From an uncultured Trueperaceae bacterium (lineage in GTDB: Bacteria > Deinococcota > Deinococci > Deinococcales > Trueperaceae), in contig CAJXOA010000011.1 of the NCBI GenBank assembly GCA_913057685.1, positions 1 through 61,958 on the forward strand: DNA of 61,958 nucleotides, given 5' to 3'. The notes under the pieces were generated by a model, which was given only the letters and a program-made list of their open reading frames with translations, made no database searches and had not been told where the DNA came from. The position numbers and the translations under genes were made by a program. This document shows positions 37,548 to 45,919 of this stretch, one piece after another (within the stretch, counting starts at the first letter, position 1; each line of letters begins with the position of its first letter).

Positions 37548-38177
37548 ATGCGACGAACGCCCGTCCGTACCTTCCCACTGCTGCTCGCGCTCCTGGCCGT
37601 CGCCGGGATCGCCCTCGCGCAGCGCGACGCCGCGATCGCCGGCGTCATCGACAGCGAGATCCCCTTGCCCGACGGCGTCCGCGTCGGCGTGCAGCTGTTC
37701 GACGCCGACCAACGGCCCGTCGAGGAGATCGCCAGCACCGTCCCGGTCGGCGGCACCTTCACCGTCGAGTTCGGGGAGGTCGACGAGGACCGGCTGCTGC
37801 CGTTCCGCAGCGGCGCGGAGTTGCTTCCCGGCCTCCTGAACGAGTACCTCGTCGAGCCCGAGGGCGTTCGGTACGTCCGCGGGACGTTGTGGATGTACGT
37901 CGACGCCGACGCCGACGGCACCTGGACGCGGAGCGTCTCCGGCGCCGGCGAGCCGTACTTCCTGGCGTTCTCGCAACTCGAGCGGCCGCCCGGCTTCTTC
38001 TCGCTGTTGTACGTCGACCGCGAAGCGCGCATGACCGCCGCCGGCGTCGACCTGACGCTGCAGCCCGGCTGGAACCTGTTCACGCTCCGCGTCGGCGAGG
38101 ACGGCGTCGCGACGTACGAGATCCACGACCGCATCGGGGACGCCGCCCTCGACGTCATCGACCTCGTCGGTCGCTGA
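37548..38177 (+). CDS. Uncharacterised secreted protein
   Basis: A 209-residue protein of unrecognised family. The signal peptide (RRTPVRTFPLLLALLAVAGIALA) is clear, with predicted cleavage before QRD. The mature part is acidic and beta-rich (GVQLFDADQRPVEE, GTLWMYVDADADGTWTR, LTLQPGWNLFTLRV), like an extracellular beta-sandwich. The ATG at 37548 follows AGGGAG. It ends 4 nt before ribH, so co-transcription with ribH is likely but a joint function is not evident. Confidence 0.75.
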   Translation: MRRTPVRTFPLLLALLAVAGIALAQRDAAIAGVIDSEIPLPDGVRVGVQLFDADQRPVEEIASTVPVGGTFTVEFGEVDEDRLLPFRSGAELLPGLLNEYLVEPEGVRYVRGTLWMYVDADADGTWTRSVSGAGEPYFLAFSQLERPPGFFSLLYVDREARMTAAGVDLTLQPGWNLFTLRVGEDGVATYEIHDRIGDAALDVIDLVGR

Positions 38178-38181
38178 GCCC

Positions 38182-38694
38182 GTGGCGCGCCCCGACGCCC
38201 CCACGTCCCCCAGCGCGAACGCCGCGCAGGCGTTGCGCGGTCGCCTCGACGGCGCCGGCCTGCGGGTCGGCGTCGCCTTCGCGCCGTACGACCGCGCGAT
38301 CGTCGATCCGTTGCTGGACGGCGCCCTGGCGGTGCTCGCCGAGGCGGGCGTCGCGCAGGACGGACGGCACGTCGTCGAGGTGCCCGGCGCGGTGGAGCTG
38401 CCGCTCGCCGCGAGGGCGTTGATCGACGCCGCCGACGTCGACGCGGTCGTGACGCTCGGTGCGGTCGTGCGGGGCGCCACCGACCACTACGACTACGTGT
38501 GCGACATGGTCGCGCGCGGCGTCGAACGCGTCGCGCTCGACACCGGCCGGCCCGTCGCCTTCGGGGTGCTCACGAGCCCCACCCGCGAGCTGGCGCTCGC
38601 CCGCGCCGGCGGGGAGGCGGGGAACAAGGGCGCCGAAGCGGCGGAGGCCGCGGTCCGCATGGCCGACCTGCTCCGCCGCCTCCCGCACGGCTGA
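38182..38694 (+). CDS. ribH: 6,7-dimethyl-8-ribityllumazine synthase
   Basis: Condenses the two RibA/RibB-derived precursors into lumazine. The 170-residue protein shows VPGAVELPLAA, GAVVRGATDHYDYVC with the catalytic His, FGVLTSPTRELALAR and GNKGAEAAEAAVRM, and an N-terminal extension of about 20 residues. It starts at GTG 38182, 4 nt past the preceding stop. It is separated from the riboswitch-controlled rib operon by 13 kb and shows no riboswitch of its own. Confidence 0.94.
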   Translation: MARPDAPTSPSANAAQALRGRLDGAGLRVGVAFAPYDRAIVDPLLDGALAVLAEAGVAQDGRHVVEVPGAVELPLAARALIDAADVDAVVTLGAVVRGATDHYDYVCDMVARGVERVALDTGRPVAFGVLTSPTRELALARAGGEAGNKGAEAAEAAVRMADLLRRLPHG

Positions 38695-38697
38695 GGC

Positions 38698-39480
38698 GTG
38701 CCGGTCGCGCCCGCCGACCGCGTCCGCCAGGGCGTCGTGGTGGCCTCCGTCGTCGCCACGATCGTCGGCAACGGCCTCGCCAACGCCCTGCCCTTCTTCG
38801 GGCGCACCACCGCCGACGTCTCCGCCGCCTACCCGACCGCGTTCACGCCGGCCGGGTACGTCTTCGCCATCTGGATCGTGATCTACCTGGCGCTCCTCAC
38901 CTTCGCCGGTTGGCAGGCGCGCCCCGCCCGCGCCGACGACCCCCGCCTCCGGGCGGCCGGCCCCTGGATCGTGGCGAGCGGCGCGGTGAACGTCGGCTGG
39001 TTGCTCGCCTGGCACGCCGACCGCATCCTCCTCTCCACCGTCCTGCTGGCCGCCCTCGTCGTCGTGCTGATCCGCATCGACGAGCACCTCCGCGGCGGCC
39101 CCGCCCATGCGACGCCGCAGCGCGAGCGCGCCTTCGCGGCGTTCGCCCGCACGCCGTTCCGGATCTACCTCGGCTGGGCGTCGGTCGCGACCGCCGCGAA
39201 CGTCGCGGTCGCCGGCGTCGCCCTCGGGTGGGACGGCGCGCCCCTCGCGCCGGAGACGTGGGCGATCCTCGTGGTCGCCGTCGCGACCCTCATCGCCCTG
39301 GCCCGCCTCGCGACCCGCGCGGACGTGCCGTTCGCCCTGGTCGCCATCTGGGCGTTCGTCGGCATCGCGGTGCGCGCCGGGATCCCCGGCCCGCTGCCGT
39401 TCGCGGCGTTCGTTGCCGTCGCGCTGCTTGCGGGCGCGACGATCGGGCGGGTCGTGCGCCCCGCGGGGGGGCGGGCGTGA
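38698..39480 (+). CDS. TspO/MBR-related tryptophan-rich membrane protein
   Basis: A 260-residue polytopic protein, longer than classic TspO (about 160). The N-terminal half shows FTPAGYVFAIWIVIYLAL and AAGPWIVASGAVNVGWLLAWH, typical of the long bacterial TspO-related group. Seven or so membrane segments are visible. TspO proteins bind tetrapyrroles and sense light or oxygen; the ligand of the long form is not known to me. The GTG start lies 4 nt after ribH, and its stop overlaps the zinc-finger gene as GTGA. Confidence 0.78.
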   Translation: MPVAPADRVRQGVVVASVVATIVGNGLANALPFFGRTTADVSAAYPTAFTPAGYVFAIWIVIYLALLTFAGWQARPARADDPRLRAAGPWIVASGAVNVGWLLAWHADRILLSTVLLAALVVVLIRIDEHLRGGPAHATPQRERAFAAFARTPFRIYLGWASVATAANVAVAGVALGWDGAPLAPETWAILVVAVATLIALARLATRADVPFALVAIWAFVGIAVRAGIPGPLPFAAFVAVALLAGATIGRVVRPAGGRA

Positions 39481-39887
39481 CGTCCCCCGGCAACGGCTCG
39501 GGCGGCTCCGGCGGCGGCGACTGGACCGACCGCGACATCGTCCTCGAGTACTTCCCCGCCACCCACGACCGGCTGGTCCCCCGCGTCCTGCGCTACCGCC
39601 TCGACGACGTCGGGGACGGCGCGGTCGAGGTCCGCGAACGCGACGACGGGGAGGTTGCGCTGCGCCTTCAGGCGGTCGCTCCCGCCGGCAACCCCACCGG
39701 TGAACTGTGTTGCGACCTGTGCCAACGGACCGGAACCCGGCGGTTCCTGCGGGTCTACCGCGCGGAGGTCCCCGGGACGCACGGTCGCCGCTACCGCTAC
39801 CTCACCGCCTGCCTCGACCGGCGCGGCTGCGAGGCGCGCCGCATCGACGACGCGCCCCTCGACGTCCTGCTCGACACCGACGCCTGA
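39477..39887 (+). CDS. Small protein with a treble-clef-like zinc-binding C-terminus
   Basis: A 136-residue protein of unknown function. A Gly/Ser-rich start is followed by a beta-rich domain, and residues about 78-120 carry CCDLC and, about 40 residues on, ACLDRRGC, a Cys pair pattern that suits one zinc site. The stretch CQRTGTRRFLRVYRAEV resembles rRNA- or factor-binding treble clefs such as the FBP C-terminal domain, but I cannot assert homology. The start is fixed by GTGA overlap with the TspO-like gene. Confidence 0.7.
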   Translation: MTSPGNGSGGSGGGDWTDRDIVLEYFPATHDRLVPRVLRYRLDDVGDGAVEVRERDDGEVALRLQAVAPAGNPTGELCCDLCQRTGTRRFLRVYRAEVPGTHGRRYRYLTACLDRRGCEARRIDDAPLDVLLDTDA

Positions 39888-39902
39888 CGCACGCCCGCGC
39901 GG

Positions 39903-39908
39903 TAGCAT
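39903..39908 (+). promoter_or_regulatory. Leaderless -10 (TAGCAT) of the aminotransferase gene
   Basis: TAGCAT is followed by 7 nt and then ATG, nearly identical to the proB start region (GGTAGCATGCCG then ATG). Confidence 0.6.
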
Positions 39909-39915
39909 GCCGCTC

Positions 39916-41103
39916 ATGACGACGTCGTTCGCATCGAAGCGGGTCGCGGCGATGCCCGACTCGGTGTTCGCGGTGATGGACGCCGCCAAACGCGAGCTGC
40001 GTGCGGCCGGCCGGACGCCGATCGACCTGTCGATCGGCTCCACCGACCTGCCGCCGCCCCCCGCGGCGCTCGACGCGATCGCGGCGGCCGCGCACGACCC
40101 CACCGCGCACGGCTACACCCTCCACGCCGCCACCGCGCCGTTGCGGGAGGCGGCGGTCGCCTGGTACGCCGACCGCTACGGGATCGCGCTCGACGCCGAC
40201 GCCGAAGCGCTCGTCACGATCGGCGGGCAGGAGGCGTTCGCCCACCTGCTGTTCGCCGTCGCCGACCCCGGCGACGCGGTGCTGCTGCCGGAGCCGGGCT
40301 ACCCCAGCTGGTTCGGGGCGGTCGCCCTCGCCGGCCTCGAGCGGGTCGCCCTCCCGCTACGCCCGGAGAACCGCTTCCTGCCCGACCTGGCGGCCGTCCC
40401 CACCGACGCCGCGGCGCGCGCGAAGGTCCTCGTCCTCAGCTACCCCAGCAACCCGACCGCCGCCCTCGCCCCCGCGTCGTTCTTCGCCGACGCGGTCGCC
40501 TTCGCCGAGGCGCACGACCTGCTGGTCGTGCACGACTTCCCCTACGTCGACCTGGTCTTCGACGGCGGCGACGCCCCGTCGGCGCTCGCGGCGCCCGGCG
40601 GGCGGGAGCGGGTCGTCGAGCTCTACACGCTCAGCAAGTCGTTCCACATGCCCGGCTACCGCATCGGCTTCGCCCTCGGGCACCCCGGCGCCCTCGCGGC
40701 GTTGGCGAAGGCCAAGGGCGCGATCGACTTCAACGCCTGGCGCGGGATTCAGCGGGGGGCGGTCGCCGCCCTCGCGACGCCCCGCGAACGCCTGCGCGCC
40801 GACGCGGAGGTCTACCGCGGACGGCGCGACGCGCTCGTCGACGCCCTCAACGCGGCCGGCGTCCCCACCGAGCGGCCCGAGGCCAGCATGTACGTCTGGA
40901 CCCGCCTGCCGGGCGGCGCGCAGGACTCCGTCGCCGCCGCCCTCGCGCTGCTCCGCGCGACCGACGTCGCGGTCGCACCCGGCGTCGGCTTCGGTGCGTC
41001 GGGGGAGGGCTGGATGCGCTTCGCGCTGGTGCGTGACGAAGCGACCCTGCGCGACGCGGCGCGGCGGATCGGCGACGCGGCGCCGGACCTCGCCGGCCTC
41101 TAG
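39916..41103 (+). CDS. Class I/II PLP aminotransferase
   Basis: A 395-residue fold-type I aminotransferase. Landmarks: LSIGSTDLPPPPAALDA, EPGYPSWFGAV, LSYPSNPTAAL, VVHDFPYVDLVF, and the PLP Lys in LSKSFHMPGYRIGFALG. It resembles the DapL/AlaC-type group; substrate candidates include alanine, aromatic or diaminopimelate-type amino acids. The leaderless ATG is at 39916. Its TAG stop shares the tetranucleotide CTAG with the convergent CPBP gene. Confidence 0.88.
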   Translation: MTTSFASKRVAAMPDSVFAVMDAAKRELRAAGRTPIDLSIGSTDLPPPPAALDAIAAAAHDPTAHGYTLHAATAPLREAAVAWYADRYGIALDADAEALVTIGGQEAFAHLLFAVADPGDAVLLPEPGYPSWFGAVALAGLERVALPLRPENRFLPDLAAVPTDAAARAKVLVLSYPSNPTAALAPASFFADAVAFAEAHDLLVVHDFPYVDLVFDGGDAPSALAAPGGRERVVELYTLSKSFHMPGYRIGFALGHPGALAALAKAKGAIDFNAWRGIQRGAVAALATPRERLRADAEVYRGRRDALVDALNAAGVPTERPEASMYVWTRLPGGAQDSVAAALALLRATDVAVAPGVGFGASGEGWMRFALVRDEATLRDAARRIGDAAPDLAGL

Positions 41104-41732
41104 TCGCTCGCGTCCCCATCGGCTTCGCCGTCGGCGTCCCCGTCGGCGTCCCCGTCGGCGGTGCGGCGGTGGGCCCGCCGGCCCGCCCGCACCCCGCGCA
41201 GGAGCCCCACGAGGTTCACGACGAGGTGCGCCGTGATCGCGGGCGCCAACCGGCCGCTGGCCGCGACGAGCGCCCCGAAGGCGAGGCCCGCGAGGGCGGT
41301 GAACACCGGGTAGCTCCAGCCGCGCCGACCGGCGGGGTGCGCCAGGCCGAACAGGAGCGCTTGCGGCCCCAGTCCGAGGGTCGCGAGCAGCATCCCGCGG
41401 AACAGGATCTCCTCCCCGACCGACGTCGCGACCGCCAGCGCCACGGCGGTGGGGGTGGAGGGGCGAAGCTGCGCGAGCGCCCGCTCGGTGCGCCGCGCGA
41501 CGTACGCGAAGGAGGGCACGAAGCGGGTGGCGGCCTCCCCGGCCGCCAGCACCAGCACGCCGGTCGCGAGGCCCGCCGCGACGCTCGGACCGAGCGGCCA
41601 GACCGGCGTGCGGTCGGGGGGCGCGAGCCCCCACCAGGCGAGCCCGATCGCGCCGGCCGCCAGGCTCGGAGCGAAGGCGAGCGCCAGCGCCGTGCGGCGG
41701 GCGCCGCGACGCGTCCGCCCGACCCCCCTCAC
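41100..41732 (-). CDS. CPBP-family intramembrane metalloprotease
   Basis: A 210-residue membrane protein of the Abi/CAAX-prenyl-protease-like family. Motif 1 is GEEILFRGML (paired Glu, Arg), motif 2 is FGLAH, and motif 3 is AHLVVN. Several hydrophobic segments are present. The target is unknown. The C-terminus is an odd acidic tail of four DGDA/DGEA units encoded by 12-bp tandem repeats. The GTG at 41732 overlaps the CCA-adding gene stop as GTGA. The stop is shared as CTAG with the facing aminotransferase gene. Confidence 0.84.
   Translation of the reverse strand: MRGVGRTRRGARRTALALAFAPSLAAGAIGLAWWGLAPPDRTPVWPLGPSVAAGLATGVLVLAAGEAATRFVPSFAYVARRTERALAQLRPSTPTAVALAVATSVGEEILFRGMLLATLGLGPQALLFGLAHPAGRRGWSYPVFTALAGLAFGALVAASGRLAPAITAHLVVNLVGLLRGVRAGRRAHRRTADGDADGDADGEADGDASD
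41109..41156 (-). repeat. Four 12-bp tandem repeats encoding an acidic DGDA tail
   Basis: Two exact copies of GACGGGGACGCC are followed by two diverged copies (GACGGCGAAGCC, GATGGGGACGCG). They encode DGDA, DGDA, DGEA, DGDA at the end of the CPBP protease. Copy number could vary by slippage. Confidence 0.85.
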
Positions 41733-43150
41733 GACGCCCGCCAGCCGCGCCGGTCGGCGTAGCGCCGCAGCGCCGCGCGCGCCTCGTCCGCGTCGCGGAC
41801 GTCCCCGACCGCGCGGGCCTCCTCGACGAAACGAAGCGCCTCGCCGACCCGCGGACCCGGCGGCAGGTCGAGGAGCGCCATGACGTCCTCGCCGCGTAGG
41901 AGCGGAGCGGGGGGCGGGGCGGCCTCGTGCACCGCCAGGACCCGCCCGACCGCCTCGCGGTAGCGGCGGCGCGACGCCTCGTTCGCGAGGCGCCCGCGGG
42001 CCGCCTCGCGGTCGGCGAGCATCAACGCCAGCAGGTCGGGCAGCAGCTCGGCGCGGCGGTGCACGAAGCGGCGGGCGGCGCGTTCGGTCGTCGGCAGCGG
42101 CACCATGTGCGCGCCCACGAGCGCCGCGGCGCGGCGGACGGTCGCGCGGGGGAAGCGCAGGCGCCGCAACGCCGCGGCGGTGAGGGTGGCGCCGTGTTCC
42201 GCGTGCCCGTGGAAGGTGCGCCGGCCCATCGGGCCGCGCGCCGCGCAGGCGGGCTTGCCGACGTCGTGCAGCAGCGTCGCGAGGCGCAGGTCGGTGCCGG
42301 CGTCGGGGAACGCCGCGACGAGGCGGTCGAGCGCCTCGAGCTGGTGGTGGAGGACGTCGCGGTGGTGGAGGCCGCCCTGGGCGACGCCCTCGCCCGCCAC
42401 CAGGTCGGGCAGTAGCAGCGCCAACCACCCCAGCGCGTGCGCGTCGGCGAGCGCCGTGCCGGGCCGGGGGGCGCCCAGCAGTTCGGTCAGTTCGTCGCGG
42501 AGGCGTTCCGCCGCCGGGCGGGGGAGGGTGCCGGCCGCGAGGCGGTCCGCGACGTCGGCGGCGGCGGCGCGCGTGGCGGGCTCCCAGGCGAGGGCGTGCG
42601 TCGCCGCCAGGCGGACGCCGCGCAGTCCCCGGATCGGGTCGTCGGCGAGGACGTCCGGGCCGCAGGCGACGAGGCGGCCCGCCGCCAGGTCGTCGGCCCC
42701 CCCGAGCGGGTCGACGGGCCCGTCGGGCCCGACCGCCATCGCGTTCACGGTGTAGTCGCGGCGCGCCAGGTCCGCCTCCAGCGGGCCGGCGAGGGGGGCG
42801 AGGTCGAGGGTGCGGCCGCCTGCGGTGGCGACCCGCCAGTGCCCCCGCTCGGCGTCCATCTCGACCGGCGTGCCGTCCACCCGCTCCGCCAACGCGTGGG
42901 CGGCGGCGGCGGGGTCGGGCACCAGCCAATCGACGTCGCGGACCGCCCGCCCGAGCCGCGCGTCCCGCACCGCGCCGCCCACCACCACGCCGCCGTCGGG
43001 GACCGGCGCGAACGCGTCGCGCGTCGGCCACGGCGCCAGCGTGCCGCGGCGCGCCGCGCCGTGGCGGAGGCGCGCGAGGAGCGCGCGGAGCGGTCCACGC
43101 GCCGCGCGGTCCGCCGGTCCGCGGGCCGGGTCGGGCGGGGGACGCGTCAC
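41729..43150 (-). CDS. cca: CCA tRNA nucleotidyltransferase / poly(A) polymerase family
   Basis: A 473-residue class II nucleotidyltransferase. The head has VVVGGAVRDARLG and the metal pair in RDVDWLV; RRDYTVNAMA, DDPIRGLRGVRLAA and the neck region follow. An HD phosphohydrolase-type domain in the middle shows HHRDVLHH, LLHDVGKP and HGHAEHG. The HD domain suggests the bifunctional type with 2',3'-phosphatase activity. Whether it adds the full CCA, only CC or A, or poly(A), cannot be told from sequence alone. The GTG at 43150 is leaderless. Confidence 0.88.
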   Translation of the reverse strand: MTRPPPDPARGPADRAARGPLRALLARLRHGAARRGTLAPWPTRDAFAPVPDGGVVVGGAVRDARLGRAVRDVDWLVPDPAAAAHALAERVDGTPVEMDAERGHWRVATAGGRTLDLAPLAGPLEADLARRDYTVNAMAVGPDGPVDPLGGADDLAAGRLVACGPDVLADDPIRGLRGVRLAATHALAWEPATRAAAADVADRLAAGTLPRPAAERLRDELTELLGAPRPGTALADAHALGWLALLLPDLVAGEGVAQGGLHHRDVLHHQLEALDRLVAAFPDAGTDLRLATLLHDVGKPACAARGPMGRRTFHGHAEHGATLTAAALRRLRFPRATVRRAAALVGAHMVPLPTTERAARRFVHRRAELLPDLLALMLADREAARGRLANEASRRRYREAVGRVLAVHEAAPPPAPLLRGEDVMALLDLPPGPRVGEALRFVEEARAVGDVRDADEARAALRRYADRRGWRAS

Positions 43151-43156
43151 GGGGGC

Positions 43157-43162
43157 AGGCTA
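43157..43162 (-). promoter_or_regulatory. Leaderless -10 (TAGCCT) of cca
   Basis: TAGCCT on the minus strand is followed by six bases and then the GTG start. It lies within the 39-bp space shared with the divergent coaE gene. Confidence 0.6.
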
Positions 43163-43189
43163 GCGCAGCGTGGTCCAATGACCGGCGTG

Positions 43190-43801
43190 ATGCGTCTCGG
43201 GCTCACCGGCACCGTGGGGGCGGGCAAGTCGACGGTCGCGGCGATGCTGCGCGACCGGGGGGCGGCGGTGATCGACGCCGACGCCCTCGCGCGCGACGTG
43301 GTGCGCGACCCCGCCGTGCTCGACGCCATCGCCGCGGCGCTCGGGGCGGACCTGATCGCGGAGGGCGACGGGGGGCCGGTCCTCGACCGCGCCGCGACCG
43401 CCGCGCGGGTGTTCGACGACCCCGCGGCGCGCGAGCGGCTCGAAGCGATCGTGCACCCGCGGGTGCGGGCCGCCGCGGCGGACGCCCGCGCGGCGTGGGC
43501 GCGACGCCCGGACCCGCCCGCCGTCGTCGTCGAGGACGTGCCGTTGTTGTTCGAGACCGGTCGCGACGCGGAGATGGACGTCACGGTCGTCGTCGACGCG
43601 CCGTTCGAGCTGCGCGCCGCCCGCCTGGCGGAGCGCGCCGGCCTCGACGAAGCGGCGGTCCGGGCGCGCGACGCGGCGCAGTGGTCGGCGGCGGACAAGC
43701 GCGCCGCCGCCGATCACGTGATCGTGAACGACGGCGACGTCGCGACGCTCGAGGCGCGCGTCGACGCGCTCTGGCGGGCGGTGCGCCCGGCGGAGCGCTA
43801 G
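43190..43801 (+). CDS. coaE: Dephospho-CoA kinase
   Basis: Last step of coenzyme A synthesis, 203 residues. P-loop GLTGTVGAGKST at the N-terminus, then IDADALARDVV, VEDVPLLFETG, and a LID region with the AAVRARDAAQWSAADKRAAADHV stretch split by motif. The second ATG (43190) gives the family-like MRLGLTG start; ATG 43178 and GTG 43187 are in-frame alternatives, and no clear ribosome-binding site decides. Its stop is shared as CTAG with the convergent transketolase gene. Confidence 0.93.
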   Translation: MRLGLTGTVGAGKSTVAAMLRDRGAAVIDADALARDVVRDPAVLDAIAAALGADLIAEGDGGPVLDRAATAARVFDDPAARERLEAIVHPRVRAAAADARAAWARRPDPPAVVVEDVPLLFETGRDAEMDVTVVVDAPFELRAARLAERAGLDEAAVRARDAAQWSAADKRAAADHVIVNDGDVATLEARVDALWRAVRPAER

Positions 43802-45804
43802 GCGTTCAGGAGGGCGCGGGCGCGCTCCGCGACGTGCTCGGGGGTGAAGCCGAACGCCGCCAGGACCTCGCCCCCCGGTGCGGACGCGCCGTAGTCCTCG
43901 ACGCCGAGCACGTCGCCGCCGTCGCCCACGAGGCGGTGCCACCCGAGCGGGACCGCCGCCTCGACGGCGAGGCGGGGCACGTCGCCGCCCAGTACCTCGC
44001 GGACGTGGTCGGCGTCGTGCGCGAGGAAGGTCTCGACGTCGGGGAGGGAGACGACGCGGCTGGGGAGGCCGGCGTCGGCCAACCGCTCCTGCGCCGCGAG
44101 GCACAGCCCGACCTCGGACCCGCTGGCGAGGAGCGCGACGCGGGGGGCGCCGTCCCCGAGGTCGCGCTGGACGTACCCGCCGCGCGCGACCGCGCCGGCG
44201 GGCACCTCGAGGGTGGGGACGCCCTGCCGGGTGAGGATCAACGCCGTCGGGCCGTCGGTGCGCGCGATCGCTTCGCGCCACGCCTGCGCCGTCTCGTTCG
44301 CGTCGGCGGGGCGGAGGACGCGGAGGTTCGGGATGGCGCGCAACGACGCCAGGTGCGCTTCGGGCTGGTGGGTGGGGCCGTCGCCGCCCAAGCCGATCGA
44401 GTCGTGCGTGAAGACGTACGTCACCGGCTGCTTCATCAACGCCGACAGGCGCAGGGCGGGCCGCAGGTAGTCGGAGAACACGAGGAACGTCGCGACGAAC
44501 GGCCGGAGGCCGCCGTGCAGCGCCGCGCCGTTGGCGATCGCCGCCATGGCGTGCTCGCGCACCCCGAAGCGCACGATGCGGCCGCCCGGCGTGTCGGCCC
44601 CGAACGGCGTTTCCCCCTCGAGGTCGGTGAGGTTGCTGCCGGCCAGGTCGGCGGAGCCACCGACCAGCTCGGGGAGGGCGTCCGCGAGCGCCCCCAACGC
44701 CGCTTGGCTCGCCTTGCGCGTCGCGAGGTCGCTGCCGGGCGCCCAGGTGGGGAGGTCGGCGTCCCACCCGTCGGGCCGTTCGCCGTACATGCGCCGCGTG
44801 AAGGCGGCGGCGTCCTCGGGGTAGGCGGCCTGGTAGCGCTGCCACGTCTGGGTCCAGGCGGCGTACGCGTCGGCGCCGGCGGTGCGGATCGCGGCGGTCT
44901 CCTCGCGCAGGGCGTCCGGGACGGTGAAGGCGGGCCAGTCGATGCCGAGCGCCGCCTTCGTCGCGGCGGTCTCCTCCTCGCCGAGGCGGGCCCCGTGCAC
45001 CTTCGAGGTCCCGGCGCGGTTGGGGGAGCCGTAGCCGATGACGGTCCGCACCGCGATGAGGGTGGGGCGTTCGGTGTCGGCGCGGGCGGCCTCGAGCGCC
45101 TCCAGGATGGCGTCGGCGTCGTCGCCCGCCTCGACGCGCAGGACCTGCCAGCCGTACGCGGCGTAGCGCGCGAGGACGTCCTCGGTGAAGGTCGCGTCGG
45201 TCGTGCCGTCGATCGTGATGCGGTTGTCGTCGTAGAGGACCGTCAACTTTCCGAGCTTCCAGGTGCCGGCCAACGACGATGCTTCGGACGTCACGCCCTC
45301 CATCAGGTCGCCGTCGCCGGCGATCACCCAGGTGCGGTGGTCGACGATCGTCAGGTCGTCGCGGTTGAAGCGGGCGGCGAGGTGCGCTTCGGCGAACGCC
45401 ATGCCGACGGCGGTGGCGAGCCCCTGCCCGAGGGGGCCGGTGGTCGTCTCGACGCCGGGGGTGTGGCCGACCTCGGGGTGGCCGGGCGTGCGGCTGCCGA
45501 ACTGCCGGTAGCCGCGCAGGTCGTCCATGCCGACGTCGTACCCGGAGAGGTGCAGGAGGGCGTACTGCAGCATCGATCCGTGCCCGGCGGACTGCACGTA
45601 GCGGTCGCGGTTCCACCAGTCGGGGACGGCGGGGTCGTGCCGCATCGCGTGCCGGTACAGCGCCCAGCCCATGGGGGCGGCGCCCATCGGCATGCCGGGG
45701 TGCCCGTCGCCGCTCGCCTCGACGGCGTCGAGGGTCAGGGCGCGGATGGCGTCCGCGGCGAGGCGGTCGCGGTCGCGGCGGGAGGTCGGATCGGTCGGCG
45801 TCAT
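43798..45804 (-). CDS. tkt: Transketolase
   Basis: Thiamine-diphosphate enzyme of the pentose phosphate pathway, 668 residues, the normal length. Landmarks: GDGHPGMPMGAAP, SAGHGSMLQYALLH, the TPP motif GDGDLMEGVTSEA, the Pyr-domain glutamate in FGVREHAMAAIANG, THDSIGLGGDGPTHQPEAH, and RPADANETAQAW. The ATG at 45804 follows AGGAGG at 7 nt. Monocistronic; the end overlaps coaE by 4 nt. Confidence 0.96.
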   Translation of the reverse strand: MTPTDPTSRRDRDRLAADAIRALTLDAVEASGDGHPGMPMGAAPMGWALYRHAMRHDPAVPDWWNRDRYVQSAGHGSMLQYALLHLSGYDVGMDDLRGYRQFGSRTPGHPEVGHTPGVETTTGPLGQGLATAVGMAFAEAHLAARFNRDDLTIVDHRTWVIAGDGDLMEGVTSEASSLAGTWKLGKLTVLYDDNRITIDGTTDATFTEDVLARYAAYGWQVLRVEAGDDADAILEALEAARADTERPTLIAVRTVIGYGSPNRAGTSKVHGARLGEEETAATKAALGIDWPAFTVPDALREETAAIRTAGADAYAAWTQTWQRYQAAYPEDAAAFTRRMYGERPDGWDADLPTWAPGSDLATRKASQAALGALADALPELVGGSADLAGSNLTDLEGETPFGADTPGGRIVRFGVREHAMAAIANGAALHGGLRPFVATFLVFSDYLRPALRLSALMKQPVTYVFTHDSIGLGGDGPTHQPEAHLASLRAIPNLRVLRPADANETAQAWREAIARTDGPTALILTRQGVPTLEVPAGAVARGGYVQRDLGDGAPRVALLASGSEVGLCLAAQERLADAGLPSRVVSLPDVETFLAHDADHVREVLGGDVPRLAVEAAVPLGWHRLVGDGGDVLGVEDYGASAPGGEVLAAFGFTPEHVAERARALLNA

Positions 45805-45851
45805 GGTCGGGCCTCCTGGAGGGCGCGGCTGCGCGTGTGGGTGCGCTCGCC

Positions 45852-45857
45852 ATGCTA
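45852..45857 (-). promoter_or_regulatory. Extended -10 (TGC-TAGCAT) of tkt
   Basis: TGCTAGCAT on the minus strand lies about 48 nt before the tkt ATG. It is divergent from the bioY promoter, about 28 bp away. Confidence 0.5.
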
Positions 45858-45884
45858 GCAGGCGGCACCCGGCGCGGCGCGTGC

Positions 45885-45890
45885 TACCCT
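45885..45890 (+). promoter_or_regulatory. Extended -10 (TGC-TACCCT) of bioY-lysN
   Basis: TGCTACCCT precedes a short leader carrying GGAGG 7 nt before the bioY ATG. No BirA-type operator palindrome was seen. Confidence 0.5.
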
Positions 45891-45919
45891 CCGGGACATT
45901 CGTCTCTGGAGGTGTCGCC

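Noticed and set aside
45841-45919. BirA operator or biotin-linked riboswitch before bioY
   Set aside because: No long TTGTAAAC-type palindrome or structured leader is present in the short region.
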